Positions 48,553 through 60,035 of a DNA stretch of 64,000 nucleotides are shown one piece after another. The stretch covers positions 1,550,001-1,614,000 of the forward strand of contig JAHRBS010000013.1 of NCBI GenBank assembly GCA_024305745.1, read 5' to 3'. The position numbers and the translations under genes were made by a program. The notes beneath the pieces were generated by a model. It did not search any database. It had not been told where the DNA came from and worked only from the letters and a program-made list of their open reading frames with translations. The DNA is from Polyporus tsugae. Taxonomy: Eukaryota; Basidiomycota; Agaricomycetes; Polyporales; Polyporaceae. Positions within the stretch are counted from its first letter, which is position 1. Each line of letters starts with the position of its first letter.

Positions 48553-50130
48553 TTACTCAGCGTCAACAGGAAGTCCTGCATCTTCTCCACAAGCCAAATC
48601 GGAATCTTCTCCAAAGTCCTCCTCTCCGTCCCATCCACGACTCACCACCACGTCGCAACTGGGGACCCCGCGCCGTAATCCGTTGGTATACGAGCGACAT
48701 AGCGAATCGATGCGACAAACTTCGCAAGCTTACACAACCTCCTTCACGACTTCCATCAGTACCTCACTATCGGCTCCTTGCTTCTCCATTTCTGGGATCC
48801 TCAACTCCGCAAGTGTACCCACAGGGTGATGCACAGGTCTCGCAGGGACGAGCACGCTCGCATACACCAAGGGCAGGGAGCACAAAGCACCCGAGTCTGT
48901 CGAGCGCTTGTCCACCCTAAGGCACGGGTTGGAGAGAGACCTAAACCCGCGCTGCAAACCGAGTCAACCCTGTCAACCCCAGATTTCCGTGCACCATTGT
49001 ATCGCTACGCACCAGTACGTCCACGGAAGCCGCGTAGTCCACGGGCTTGAGCTCGAGCCACCGCAAGCGCGTCGCCGACCTCGCAACCAGGTTCCAAAAC
49101 CACAGCGCCTCCTCCATCACCCGGCACACCTCCAACGTCAGCCCCACCGGCGATGACCTCCGAGTTGTGCTTCAGGTAGACCCGCAACGCGTCCCGCGTG
49201 GATCCTTCCTTAAACTCGTGGAATCGCCCAACCAGCTCCAGCCGCACCCTGAGCCCAAGACGACTCCCCAGCGTCCACGAACCGCTCGGAGCCGGGTGGT
49301 ACACAATGTGTCGGAAGGAGTCTCCCCAGTGCAGTGCGGCCGTGCTTCTCTTCGGTCTGGACGGCAACGTACCGCAACTCGGCGATGTTCGGGAACGTCG
49401 TAGCCAGCGCTGACTCAGTGAGGTAGCCCAGCCTACTTTCCTCCAGGCGCAGGACCCTCAAGGACGGGGTGCAAGGGTAAGGCGCGTCCTCCCGGTCTCG
49501 CGGGCAGGCAGCCATGTGCGCCTTGATCAGCGTCAGGGACTCGAGGATCTAAAAGCTCGCCAGCGCCGCGAGGAAGTCGCGAGCGGGAAGTTCCACCGTG
49601 CTCAGATACGAGAGCCGTAGCAGGCGCAGATCGCATTCGAGCGCGATGAGCATCCCGAACGTGTCCTGGACGACGGGGGCCAGGCTCAGCTCGCGCTGGT
49701 TGCGCAATCCCGCGAGGACGTCGTTGGGGCGGGGCTGGTAGCGCACGAAGTAGTAGAAGAAGTGGAGGTCCAGCTGGCGGGCGTTTTGCGCGCGTTGGAG
49801 GATTTCCAGCACGAGACGGCCCGCCGTCGCGGTGGTGCCTTGGGGGCCCCAAGACTTGTCGGACAGCGCCGCGCCGCGGATAGTGAGGTCGCGTAGCAGC
49901 AGAGCACGCTCTGAAGACTTGCCGTCGTTCCATAGATAGTGGTGCAAGGATGAATCGATGACAGGCGTTGCTCGTTTGGACAAGTCGCGGACTTGCATAG
50001 CTGGGGGATTGCGAGGGTGTACTACGAGGTCAGCGCGAAATTGATGAGGTTTGTAACCGGAAGGTGCTCCACCGCATGGATGAGGATGTCGAAGGGTAGG
50101 GGAACATGCAGAGTTGGGAACTGGAGCCGG
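48553..50130 (-). pseudogene. F-box-like gene, decayed
   Basis: The N-terminal part has the F-box pattern HVPLPFDILIHAVEHLPVTNL and INFALTS, then a stop TAG at 50022-50024 and a frame change. The body reads SLHHYLWNDGKSSERALLLR and LRLLRLSYLSTVELPARDFL, then TAG at 49549-49551 in the middle of a continuing leucine-rich pattern (LAALASF, stop, ILESLTLIKAHM). The frame changes again near 49330 (before HWGDSFRHIVYH) and near 49150 (before GLTLEVCRVMEEALWFWN). None of these can be removed by an intron of normal length. The right-hand part up to 48553 is unclear. It is distinct in sequence from the intact F-box gene at 42207-43825. Clustered single-base assembly errors are an alternative, but nearby genes are intact. 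Confidence 0.65.
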
Positions 50131-50690
50131 TTCCATGGTTTGGTGAAGCCCTTTGGGACAGTAAGTGAGGCAATATGTATGGTCTCCCTGCGGGCTGGCA
50201 ATAAAGAACGGTCAGCACGAGCGAGTCGGAGCGACTGCTGGGACACGGTAGAAAATTACGTGTGGTAGTATTCCAGGTGTCCCGGTACCTGTCAATATAC
50301 TTAGCTTCGAGGGATGGGTACCATGGCTCGATTGCAAGTAAGGTTAGACTTGCAGTCACAAGACCTAGGATTCTAGGAATTGCATGTTCAATTTAAATGT
50401 TGTTCTGGTTGTGCGCGGAGTCAGTAAACGATGCATGCGACAGCTGCCAACGTCTGTCCAATGCCGTTATACTGAGCTAAGTCGTATAGGCAATGCTAGT
50501 ACTTACATTAGAGCGTTGACAGGTGTCCGTTGCCGTCAATCAGGTCTTAAGTACCGAGCACCTGACGGAATGGAGCTGCGAACACAAAGGGTTGACTGAC
50601 GACGTTTCGTTGCGAGTCTGGTACAACTACAACTGTCCTTACAACTGCCAATTCGTTCTCCACATGTTACCGGTCAAGCGCCACTCCATC
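50131..50690. other. Convergent or tandem intergenic region
   Basis: 560 bases between the start side of the F-box pseudogene and the end of Egt1. I see no gene in it. Confidence 0.4.
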
Positions 50691-53600
50691 TCAAGCATCG
50701 TAGGCGATGCGTGCGCCGACCCACGCGTACGGGTAGTTGTGCTGGTAGTAGTTGCGCACCGTGCGGCGTTCGGCGAGCCGCGGGATCGTCGCGTACGACC
50801 CACCGATCACGACCTGGTGGTGGGTATCGAAGAAGTCGGTGGAGTACCTGTAGCCCACGACCGGTTAGCAACCGAATGAGCAAGCGGACGGAAAATCAAG
50901 ATCACACATACCCAGGGTATAGCTTTGACTGCACAAATCCCTCGTGCTTGTCGAGCACGGTGGACGTCCACTCCCAGACGCCACCGTTGTGGCCCTTCCC
51001 GTCGTCGTGGGGGCCGCCACTTGTCGCTGGGATGGGATGCCAGTTCCTAAAACCTATGTTGGCACCGCCCTCGTAGCCACACTCGAACTTGTCCAGGAAC
51101 ATGCGGAGTTCCGGCTCGGTGGGGATCCGCCCGCCCTTGACGTTGGCGTAGACTGATAGATTGTCATACGAGGTCTTGATGGGCCAGTGCTGGGCGATCT
51201 TCATTGGAACAGGTCCGTACAAGGTACGAATCTAGTGGCTGAGGATCAGCACGTGCCGAACGAACAAGAGAATGTCGACATACGAAGACTTCCCCATTGA
51301 GCTCAACCCAGCTCTTCGGGAACTGGACCTTATCCTTGCCGCTGCCCATGTAGAACTCGTAGAATTGCCCATTCGTGACAGGACGCCACTCGATCTTGAA
51401 CTTCTCGACATTGACGGTGCGTTGAGGATGCTCATTATCCCATCCGAACGAATGGCCAAGAACATCGGTGGAGTCGTCTTGATGCTCATAGTCGTCGTGA
51501 CCAAGACTGATCTCCGCAGGACCGAGGGTGACTGTCTCCGTGGCGGGCAGGGGTTGCTTGTCCCAAGACTCGGCGAGAGCCTCCCAAGGAGGGGGGAGAA
51601 AACCGCCTGGGGGAACAGTTCCAGTGCCGGCGCGCTGCAGAAGCATGTACAACAAGGTCTGAAAAGCAAGATATCACAATACGCTTCAACACAATATAAT
51701 GGTAGAGTACCAACCTCGACGTGGAAAGCTTCGTGCTCAAGTGTCATCTGAAGCATTCGTGCAATCTTACGAGTGAGCTGAACCTTTCCTGAGTCGATGT
51801 CGCGGTAGAGATTCGTGACGCGCTCCCGAACCCTCGACTGGAACTGCCAGACGCTCGACAACGATGGCCAATCCTCATCCTTCTGAGGCACCTCGGAGTG
51901 CGGCTGGAGCGAACACGGGGATGAGAAAAATGTTGGGAGAACAGATGCCAGAACACACACGTGACATTGGGCAGGATCGTCGACGTTGGGGTCGATGCCA
52001 CGCTCGAAAATGTACTTCAATACCAAAATTTAGCGCACACATCCCACGAACATTGAGGTGTAAGACGTACCTTAAACTCTATGGGCTCGGTATCCGGTTC
52101 CTGCAGCATCTTCGACAGATGGATGGACAGGAACGCGGGAATATGTCCACAGTAGAACAAGCAGATATGCCGCAGGTCAATGGGTTTCTCAAACAGCATA
52201 GACGGAGGGATCATCTGACGCGTGACGAAATCCCACGCAGCCCACATGTCGCGCCACTCCTCCACGGTGGGCAGCGAGAACGGCGAATGTGCGACCGTTT
52301 TAAGATCTAACGATGACGGTGTCTTGAGCAAGGGGAAGGAGAACTTCGGGCGCTCGAGGAGCCAGAGGGAGTACTGCGACGAGCTGTCTGTCCAGCGGTG
52401 GACCGGACGAAGGTTAGCGTCGGCAAACAACGTGTATGCGTCCTTCTCGGAGAACTGTAGGTAAAATGAGTAACAGCCAATGATAGAACACACATCCGCC
52501 ATACCTTGTGCGAAACCTCGACACGGATAAGTTCATCCTTCACGAAGGGAAAGTGCGCCTTCGTCTCGGGATCAACAACCGTTTGGTCGCAAGTCGACTT
52601 ATAGTATGCCTCGTGACGGCCTACATACCCCGGTAAGCGTCTGTTCAACACACACAAGCAGGGCACATACGCAGTTCCTCGTTGTACGTGCCAACATACT
52701 CCCACTTGTCTTTGTCGAACAAGTGTTCGTCGCCGAGAGCGCGACCCGCGCAAGTCAAGCCGTTCATGATGAACTTCGTAGTGACACCCTTCGAGTCGTT
52801 GTATGCTGCCTCGATCTGCTGTGCGTCGTTCCCGTGGTCCATACCAAGCAAGATCGTATCGCCAGATCCAGGGCGCAACGGCAAAGACTTCAGGAATGCG
52901 GCATCTTCTCCGCGCGTAAAGTTTCCGAGCGATGAGCCGAGGAAGAGGATATGGAGAGGCTGCTGAGAGCCGGGCGTCGAAGGAGGGGTGGCCTCCGTCT
53001 CTTCGGTGCGGCTTCGGGAAGAAGTGGCTGAGCTAGGGGACGCATCTCTGCCGATCCGTTCCACCGGGTATTTGGGCGCGAAAGAAGTGTCGATGCTCTC
53101 GAGTGGGGGGCGATCTTCAAGCCCACCCTCTTCAATGAACTTGAGGCCGTCGTCGTACGTGCCGCACAAGCCAGCAGTAGCGACTCTGCCCTTGAGCTGG
53201 GCACCGATATCCGAGGCGTTAAGTTCCATGAGTGTACGTTGGAGTTCGCGCTTCTCTAGGTCGAGGGCGTGGTAGCTGATAGGGGGAACAGGGGAAGACT
53301 GAGGGACGAGGCGAGCGAATGCGCTCAAGATAAGGGATGTCTTCTTGAGTGCCCTGACAAAAGAAGGGGTCAGCGGGCTACATTCGATGACGGACCGCGA
53401 AAGAAATGTTATGTCATTATTGGTCAATATGACCGTACGTGGAAAACAGTTCGTTATAGGGTCGTGATTCGCGCCGAGAGATTTGAATAAAGAGCAAGAT
53501 CATCTCGGTGCGGGAGTCAATTACAACAACGATGCCGTGGTCGTTGAGGTTGAAATGTAGCATAGAAAGACTCACCCAGCGCCCAGTTCGACCACGACCT

Positions 53601-53901
53601 CATCCGTGGGGTCACCGTCGGCGATACCCGAATGCATGACCTGCACGATCTCATCCGCTTTGTTCTTGAGGATCTCCTCCTCAGCTGGGAACAGGTAGTA
53701 CTCCGTGGCATCGGTTGTGATCTCGTCGTAGATGCGAAGGCCACGCTCGTCGTAGAGAAGGAGAGTAGGCAACGTCTTGTGTCCAACAGACTGGGTGAGC
53801 CCCGACACGATCTGGTCGCGGATCGAAGAGCCAGGGGAAGGCGCACCACGAGCGCGTATGTCCAAAATGTGGACAGCATTGGTAGGGTCGTTGGAAGCCA
53901 T
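50691..53901 (-). CDS. EGT1: Ergothioneine biosynthesis protein Egt1 (EgtD methyltransferase-EgtB sulfoxide synthase fusion)
   Basis: Trimethylates histidine to hercynine and then joins Cys and oxygen to it, the first two steps to the antioxidant ergothioneine. The start is MASNDPTNAVHILDIRAR. The EgtD methyltransferase domain has LYDERGLRIYDEITTDATEYY and VVVELGAG (SAM loop, split by an intron), LFLGSSLGNF and LLGMDHGND. The EgtB half has the iron triad HxxxHxE in LEHEAFHVETLLYM, and the FGE-like fold with GWDNEHPQRTVNV, RIPTEPELRMF, HNGGVWEWTSTV and VGARIAYDA at the end. Around ten introns interrupt it. A Ser/Thr-rich linker of about 40 residues lies inside the methyltransferase half (near 52950-53040). 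Fungi carry this fusion where many bacteria have separate genes. Confidence 0.92.
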
Positions 53902-56900
53902 GGGGAGCAGCAGAAAGCAGGGAATGCGGAAGAGGAGTGTGGAGGTGCATTTTGAGTCTGCTTGAATATATACCTTCTGGGACTGAGCGGCGGTGTTTCA
54001 GACGCGAGAGGAGGGGATCCAGAGGACGATGACCGCATCCTCAGCCGAACACTGCCTACATTGTCAGTTTATGTAAGCATCCCCTTCGTTCCTGTGACTG
54101 CTCACCCCCAACGCCCGGACCTCCTCCCATCCAACATAAGCCTCATCATCACTTGACCCCACCCACCCAACATGTCCCGGCCGGTCCGCGCCCACTGCTG
54201 GCTTAGCTCGTGCATGTGTCGAACAGTGGGTGCCGAACATAGAGCGGACTCAGAGTCGCGCTGAACGTTCAAACGTTCACCATCATCGCATCGAAGCCGC
54301 AAGTATGTGGTCCTCCTATGACGACAGGGGCACGGGCATTGTGGAGAAGTTCGGCATCGATGAGAACGTGTACACTGGTGTGTACGTTTCTGTCAGTGCT
54401 ACTACTACGAGCGGCTTCGCGGGACGCCCGAGGACAAACGCTTTCATATACGAACACAATGGGGTGACTTCGATGAGCGAAGCACCCCTCGTCTCCTGTC
54501 CTGATGGAACAATGTAGTGAGCACTTAGCACTTCTTGGTATGTAACAAAGAACCCAACTTACATACCTCCAAGGGTCCAGAAGCGTTCTTTCACTCCTGT
54601 GAGTCACTGCCGCTTGCGCGCGGTGTTCCAAAACAGAAAAACCAGATGGGTTTAGACCTTCGCCGCTCACAGAGACTGAAGGATGATGCACAATCGCCGT
54701 GTATGTCCCGTCCGATTTAAAATTAAAGCCCTGGAGCCCAGCGCTCACCCACCGCGTACCGGTTAACGTTGTTCGTTGTTTTTTCTGCGCGCACGCTTCC
54801 CTGAGCACCTGGCGGTCTAAGCTCCATGGGTTAAGGATAGATGAACGAAATGGATATATTGGACGGTCTGGGGTATGATGTAAAGGCCGATTCGCGTCGT
54901 ACTTGGGACCACATAGCGGACTGCAGAAGGCGTAGTCACCCTTCGGGCTGACAAAGGACTCCTACGTCGAGCGCAGTCTACGTCAGCAATTAGGCAGCCT
55001 TTAGGAAGGTAGACGCACGCACCTGCTCAGCGACCTCTCGTGCACCATTTCCATCCGCTACTAGAACCGATACCACTGGCGTAGAAATAACAGTGTTATG
55101 GGCGAAGTTCGAGGACGTGGAACGAATGGTGAAGGAGATAGGCAAGGTCCAATAATTGAGCAGAGTATGATGGCGGAGAGGAAGGAGACGGAAGGACGGC
55201 GAGGGGAGCTCACATCGATCTTTAACCTACAGAAGACGCAACACCTATACTAGCACGCGTTATGGCGACATTTTGGCGCAAATGCGTCTCAATAATCGGC
55301 GACTTTGTGAGGCATATAATATTGGGGGTTGCGTCATCTAATGGCAATATTCAAATCACACCTTCTGACGAAAAGCAGTTTATAGGATACAAGGGGCCAG
55401 AACTAGACCGTCCGCGTCAGGATGTGCCGTCACGGTTTCTGAGGACCTTGGAGCCTCAGTCACGGCGTGGTCTATAGATGAGGCGAGTTATGGCTACTAG
55501 ATGCGAGTTGTAGAATGGATCTGACGGGTAAATACCGTTCGATGTGAGTATATAAGGGATTCAAAAGCATCTTGGATGAGGCACTACACCCGGTGTATAG
55601 GGAGCCCTTGTCGAAGTTATGTTGGCCATGGCCAGTGGCTGGTCTTGAGCCAACGGCCCGGAGGGCCACGTGGCTCAAGCGGATTTAGCCGAAAGAGCGC
55701 GCGTAGCCCTAGCGCAAAGTTTAAGTGAGGGCCGACTTTGACCACCATCGGTCCATCGCCATCTGGAACTACATATGTACATAGAACTTATCTGCGAAAT
55801 TGTGAGTCCCTACCACCGACTGTGATTACTGTGGTACCCTTGATATTCATGTTCTGCAGTATTCCAGTCTGTAGGCTGTGTGGACACAATTCATTGGGGC
55901 GTGCCCTGTCTTGCAAAATGGGAGCGCTGCTCGACGGACTCTAGGCGTGCCCTCCGATAGCAGCATCCATCCGGTCAATTCAATGAACGCCTTTTGTAAT
56001 GCCAAGGCAATCGCGATGACGTTCAGACGGAACGAGACTGAAGAGTACGTTTCCCTTGATGCTTCCACCTCCAAGTCCTCGCGCAAAGCTAGCTCAAGTT
56101 GCCAAGTGGACGATCCCTGCCTTCAGCAACCTCACCCTGTCATCCCAGTATGCGTCTATCGTGTCACCGCTGTCATCAACTGCAACACTCGTATACCTAC
56201 AGTAGCATCCTATCATAGGTGCGATATCCCAGACACTTTTTCGTCGGATCAATATCCGTCACGTTGTGTTCCTCGCCGGGGGACTGCACCCGTCGTCCGC
56301 TGACTCTCAGGTGAACGCGAGAAACATGCCGGAACGTGAGCGCGAAGCTTGTGCGGCCCATCTAGGGTCCAATGGCCGGGGCCCGTGGGGTCCACGGCGA
56401 CGTGGAGGACTCGGCCATAGGGCTGCTTCCATAGACATCCGCAAGTGCGTTACGATTGCATCTCCTTATTCTTTTGAAGCGCGGACAATATAATAGGGCA
56501 TTCTATACTTACTTCCAACGATGTCCCTAACCTATGGCGTTCCCACAGCATAGAAGCGACGGTGAGATGCCAGCGATGCGGTTGGAATGACATCCGATAG
56601 GCTCACTGAGAGGGTGATGTGGAAGCCACGGAAGGGAAACCTGTCCACAGTTCATACGGTGACCATTCTAGATACCAGCGGCTCGTGTCGATGCCACGCC
56701 ACCTCCGTCACATTGGAAATACTGTGATGGGGCCACCCAAGGGCCACCACCATGTGAGTATGCACCGTCACTCTTTGCAGGTACAGAGTTGTGAGCTTAC
56801 TGTAAGGTCAGCGGCATCTTCCATCATATTTCCACGAGCCTGCGCTGTCCAGTGCTTTCATGGAATTGTCTGATAACACTAGGAGTGTTCGGTCATTCTG

Positions 56901-57657
56901 GACAACTTCGCAGTGTTGCATCCGTTCGAGCTATGCGTTATATATAAAACATAGCTAAGAGGCGTAGGGGGCGCAGACATTCAAGAGGTGCGCTATTTAT
57001 AACTTGGATATGGTCCCGGCGGAGCTGAAGAAGGCGGCTGTGCAGTTGGGGAGCTCATGACGATCTTGTCCGCGGAGTCGCTGGTTGCAAGTTACCGGGG
57101 ATGGCTTATCGGACACCGTTGCACCATCACTCCCACTCCCGTGGCTTCCGTACCTCGCCTGACGATGCCCGCTGGTGGGGTTTTATGGCATCTACGGTAA
57201 CTTACACGCAAATCCCTCGTCTTCTCGTCACAGCATCATCGGCAATACTTATTCTCCTGCTGCGCAAGAAGCATTCTATTTCAGAATCACAGCCTGCTGT
57301 AGCATGGGCCGTATGTTCTCCCAGAAACCCTTGAAAGGGTGACTCTGCGGTCATACTCGGGATAGGTCAGCCTTCTGCCAGTCAGATGCGAAAGTACTAA
57401 CCTCGACCTAGCTGATGTTATCCGCAGGCAATGAATGGATCCATGCCTGGGATCTGGGCCGTCCTTAGTTCTGTTCCCATGGGCGATATCTCGGGTTTTG
57501 AGGAGATGCTTTCCCAGTATGACGTGCTATCACTCCTTCACTGTCCCCAGCACCTTCCTCCATGTCTACCAAATCTAAACTCGACGATGACGCCTCGGAC
57601 CCACTATATAAATGCCCCGCTATAGCGTTCTCCCTCCAGAACACCACCCAGCACAAC
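53902..57657. other. 3.7 kb stretch with no recognised gene
   Basis: Divergent flanks: the Egt1 promoter at the left and the aspartic protease promoter at the right. Frames up to about 180 codons exist (for example minus strand 54269-54808), but their composition and lack of conserved motifs do not support them. A stretch at 56589-56740 on the plus strand reads RLTERVMWKPRKGNLSTVHT and looks more protein-like than its surroundings, but stops soon and I cannot name it. Confidence 0.35.
57605..57612 (+). promoter_or_regulatory. TATA box of the aspartic protease gene
   Basis: TATATAAA, 53 bases before the ATG at 57658. Its closeness argues for a start at 57658 rather than at the upstream ATG at 57562. 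Confidence 0.65.
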
Positions 57658-59184
57658 ATGACCTCCATCCCCCTCATTGCTCGTATCGCCTCTCGCCAGG
57701 CGAAGGATATCCTCGCCCGCGACCGTGCTCGCGCACAGAAGATCATCCAGAGCATCAACCCTCACGGTCCCGCTGCGTTTCGCGAGGCCCTTCGGAAGCG
57801 TCATGAGCACCACCACCACCACCATCACCACCACCACGGTGGCGGAGGTGCCCCCTCTGACCCTAGTCCCTCTGACCCGAGCACTGGTAACCCCTCCACC
57901 CCGACCCCTGGTGGTGTCGACGTGACCGATGCTGGTGTCACATACACCGCGTCCGTTGGCGTCGGCAACCCGCCCACTCAGTACACCCTCCTCATTGATA
58001 CCGGCAGCTCGAACACCTGGGTCGGTGCTGACCAGTCCTATGTCCAGACCAGCACGAGCAAGAACACGGGCGAGAGCGTCGTAAGTCCGCATATCAATGC
58101 TGTACTTATCGTGTATATTATCATACCGTCTACAGCAAGTCAGCTATGGTTCTGGTTCCTTCTCAGGTACCGAGTGTACGTATTCCGCTTCTCAGCTATG
58201 TAGAAGGAACGGATGATATCGAGCTGACACATGCCGCAGACACCGACCAGGTGACGATCTCGGACGCGCTGGTCATCCAGAACCAGGGTGTAGGCGTTGC
58301 CGACTCCGCTGAGGGCTTCCAGGGCGTGGACGGTATTCTCGGCATTGGTCCTGCGGACCTCACCGAGGGGACCGTCTCCGACAACGCCCCCGTCCCAACT
58401 GTGACCGACAGCCTCTATGCTCAGGGCACGATCGCCAACAACTCGATTGGCATCTTCTACCAGCCGACGACCGAGGCTGGCGTGCTCAACGGTTCGCTCA
58501 ACTTCGGTGGCGTCGATTCGAGCAAGTAAGTCTTCTCTCTCCGTGGAGCACTGTCGTGCAAGTACGGTGCTAATACACGGCGCGAATCTGCAGGACCTCG
58601 GGCGATGTCGCCTACGTCCCGATCACCTCCACGTCCCCCGCCTCCAACTACTGGGGCATCGACCAGGACCTGACCTACGGCACCTCGACCACGCTTCTCT
58701 CCGGCTCTGCGGGCATCGTTGACACCGGCACCACGCTCCTGCTGCTCGCCACGGACGCGTTCCAGGCGTACCAGAAGGCGACGGGCGCGACGCTCGACAA
58801 TGAGACCGGGCTCCTCACGATCTCCGAGTCGCAGCTCAGCAAGCTGCAGAGCCTCGTCTTCAACGTCGGCGGCACCGAGTACGAGTTCACGGCGAACGCG
58901 CAGATCTGGCCCCGCGCGCTCAACTCGACCATCGGCGGCCAGGAGGGCAAGATCTACCTCATCACCGCGGACCTGGGCAGCGAGAGCGGCCAGGGCCTCG
59001 ACTTCATCAGTACGTCGCTGTGCTCAGCCTCAGATATGCGTGGTGTTGCGCCGCCGCTGACGAAAGACGACACGTGTGTACAGACGGGTTCGCGTTCCTC
59101 CAGCGGTTCTACAGCGTCTACGACACTGGCAACAGCCAGCTCGGCTTGGCGCAGACCCCGTACACGACGGCGGAGACTAACTAG
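57658..59184 (+). CDS. Aspartic protease, A1 family, polyporopepsin-like
   Basis: Exons 57658-58080, 58136-58175, 58240-58525, 58594-59009 and 59084-59184 give 421 aa in phase. Both catalytic Asp motifs are intact: LLIDTGSSNTWVGAD and GIVDTGTTLLLLA. VSYGSGSFSGTE-YTDQVTISD (across an intron), GVDGILGIGPADLTEGT and NGFAFLQRFYSVYDTGNSQLG match polyporopepsin closely. The pro-region (MTSIPLIARIASRQAKDIL) shows no clear hydrophobic signal peptide, although the family is secreted or vacuolar. Before the mature domain are ten consecutive His residues (57808-57837), then Gly and Pro/Ser-rich linker. It probably degrades extracellular or vacuolar protein at acid pH. Confidence 0.9.
57808..57837 (+). 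repeat. Natural ten-His run in the protease pro-region
   Basis: Five CAC, one CAT and four CAC codons in frame, preceded by His-Glu and followed by four Gly. It lies at the junction of pro-region and linker. Confidence 0.9.
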
Positions 59185-59493
59185 AGTCTAGAGGGCCCAC
59201 CCGTGTGGACCAGGACTCGGATACCATTGGTTCCGACTTGAACTTGGCGGACTCGTGATTACGGACTTCGTATGCTACAGTTGGTGTTTGTAGTATATTC
59301 TTTTGAACAACCACGTTGGACTTGCAAGACAGAATTCTTTGTCACAGCCTTGTCCGGCAGTGCTGGGAGGCATTCTCGCACAGAATTTAATGGGATGGCA
59401 ATCGTCACCTAATTTGCGACAACTGGTGGCAGGTAACTTAGCACAACGCTGGCGCCGGCGGCGACCGCGAATTCAATTTCATTCGCGATTTCG

Positions 59494-59596
59494 TTTGTCT
59501 CGTACCCACCCGTAGTAACTTTAAGCTCGCACCCCACCACCGCGTGTTAGATGCGGTGGTGGGGTTTAAGCTTACTACGGGTGGGTACGAGACAAA
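59494..59596. repeat. Fold-back inverted repeat (about 100 bp)
   Basis: The left arm 59494-59518 is a perfect reverse complement of 59572-59596 over 25 bases, starting tttgtctcg and holding tacccaccc. An inner pair of 12 bases (59532-59543 with 59553-59564, ccccaccaccgc) also matches perfectly. Unequal joins of about 7-13 bases separate the arms and the loop is about 9 bases. It could be a small non-autonomous fold-back element or a strong hairpin. It lies about 0.3 kb after the aspartic protease stop. Confidence 0.75.
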
Positions 59597-60035
59597 GCTA
59601 CACACGATGTAATGACAGTGATGGCACCTATCAATCGTCTGAAAGATCTAGCATTGGGTCTTGTACACGTAATTGGCGTCGGGTGGAGAGACCTGAGCAG
59701 GAGATGGACGTCGACGTCAGTGGCAAGGACTCAGGGCGGCTAGCTTGTCATTCGCGCTGAGCCGTTGTCCCTGCAGAGGGTGCACATGGCGTCTTGAATG
59801 GCCTACACTTCCCACAACTCTCTCCGCCCTCTTGCGCTCAACCTCCATGTCGATTACCTGATCCTAGCGAGCATCCCTCTCTCACCACCGTCCGACCCTT
59901 CTCTTCGCCGTCGCTTTTCTTCCGCCGCGCCGGCACAAGTGCATATAAACGGCACACACGTAAAAATCCCACCTGGTGTCCGTTCTCCTTCCCTCTCTTC
60001 CGTGCCAGTGTCCAGCAACCTCGCTTTCCCCCACC
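59597..60035. promoter_or_regulatory. Promoter region of BTB paralogue 2
   Basis: 439 bases between the fold-back repeat and the BTB start. A TATAAAC-like motif near 59944 and a pyrimidine-rich stretch at about 59980-60035 precede the ATG. No other gene is seen. Confidence 0.45.

Noticed and set aside
54269..54808. A 179-codon minus-strand reading frame
   Set aside because: It has no recognisable domain and no supporting splice sites, and its composition looks like non-coding DNA read in one frame. Length alone is not evidence here.
57562..57657. Protease start at the upstream in-frame ATG (57562)
   Set aside because: It would place the TATA box inside the coding sequence and adds an unconserved, acidic stretch without a signal peptide.
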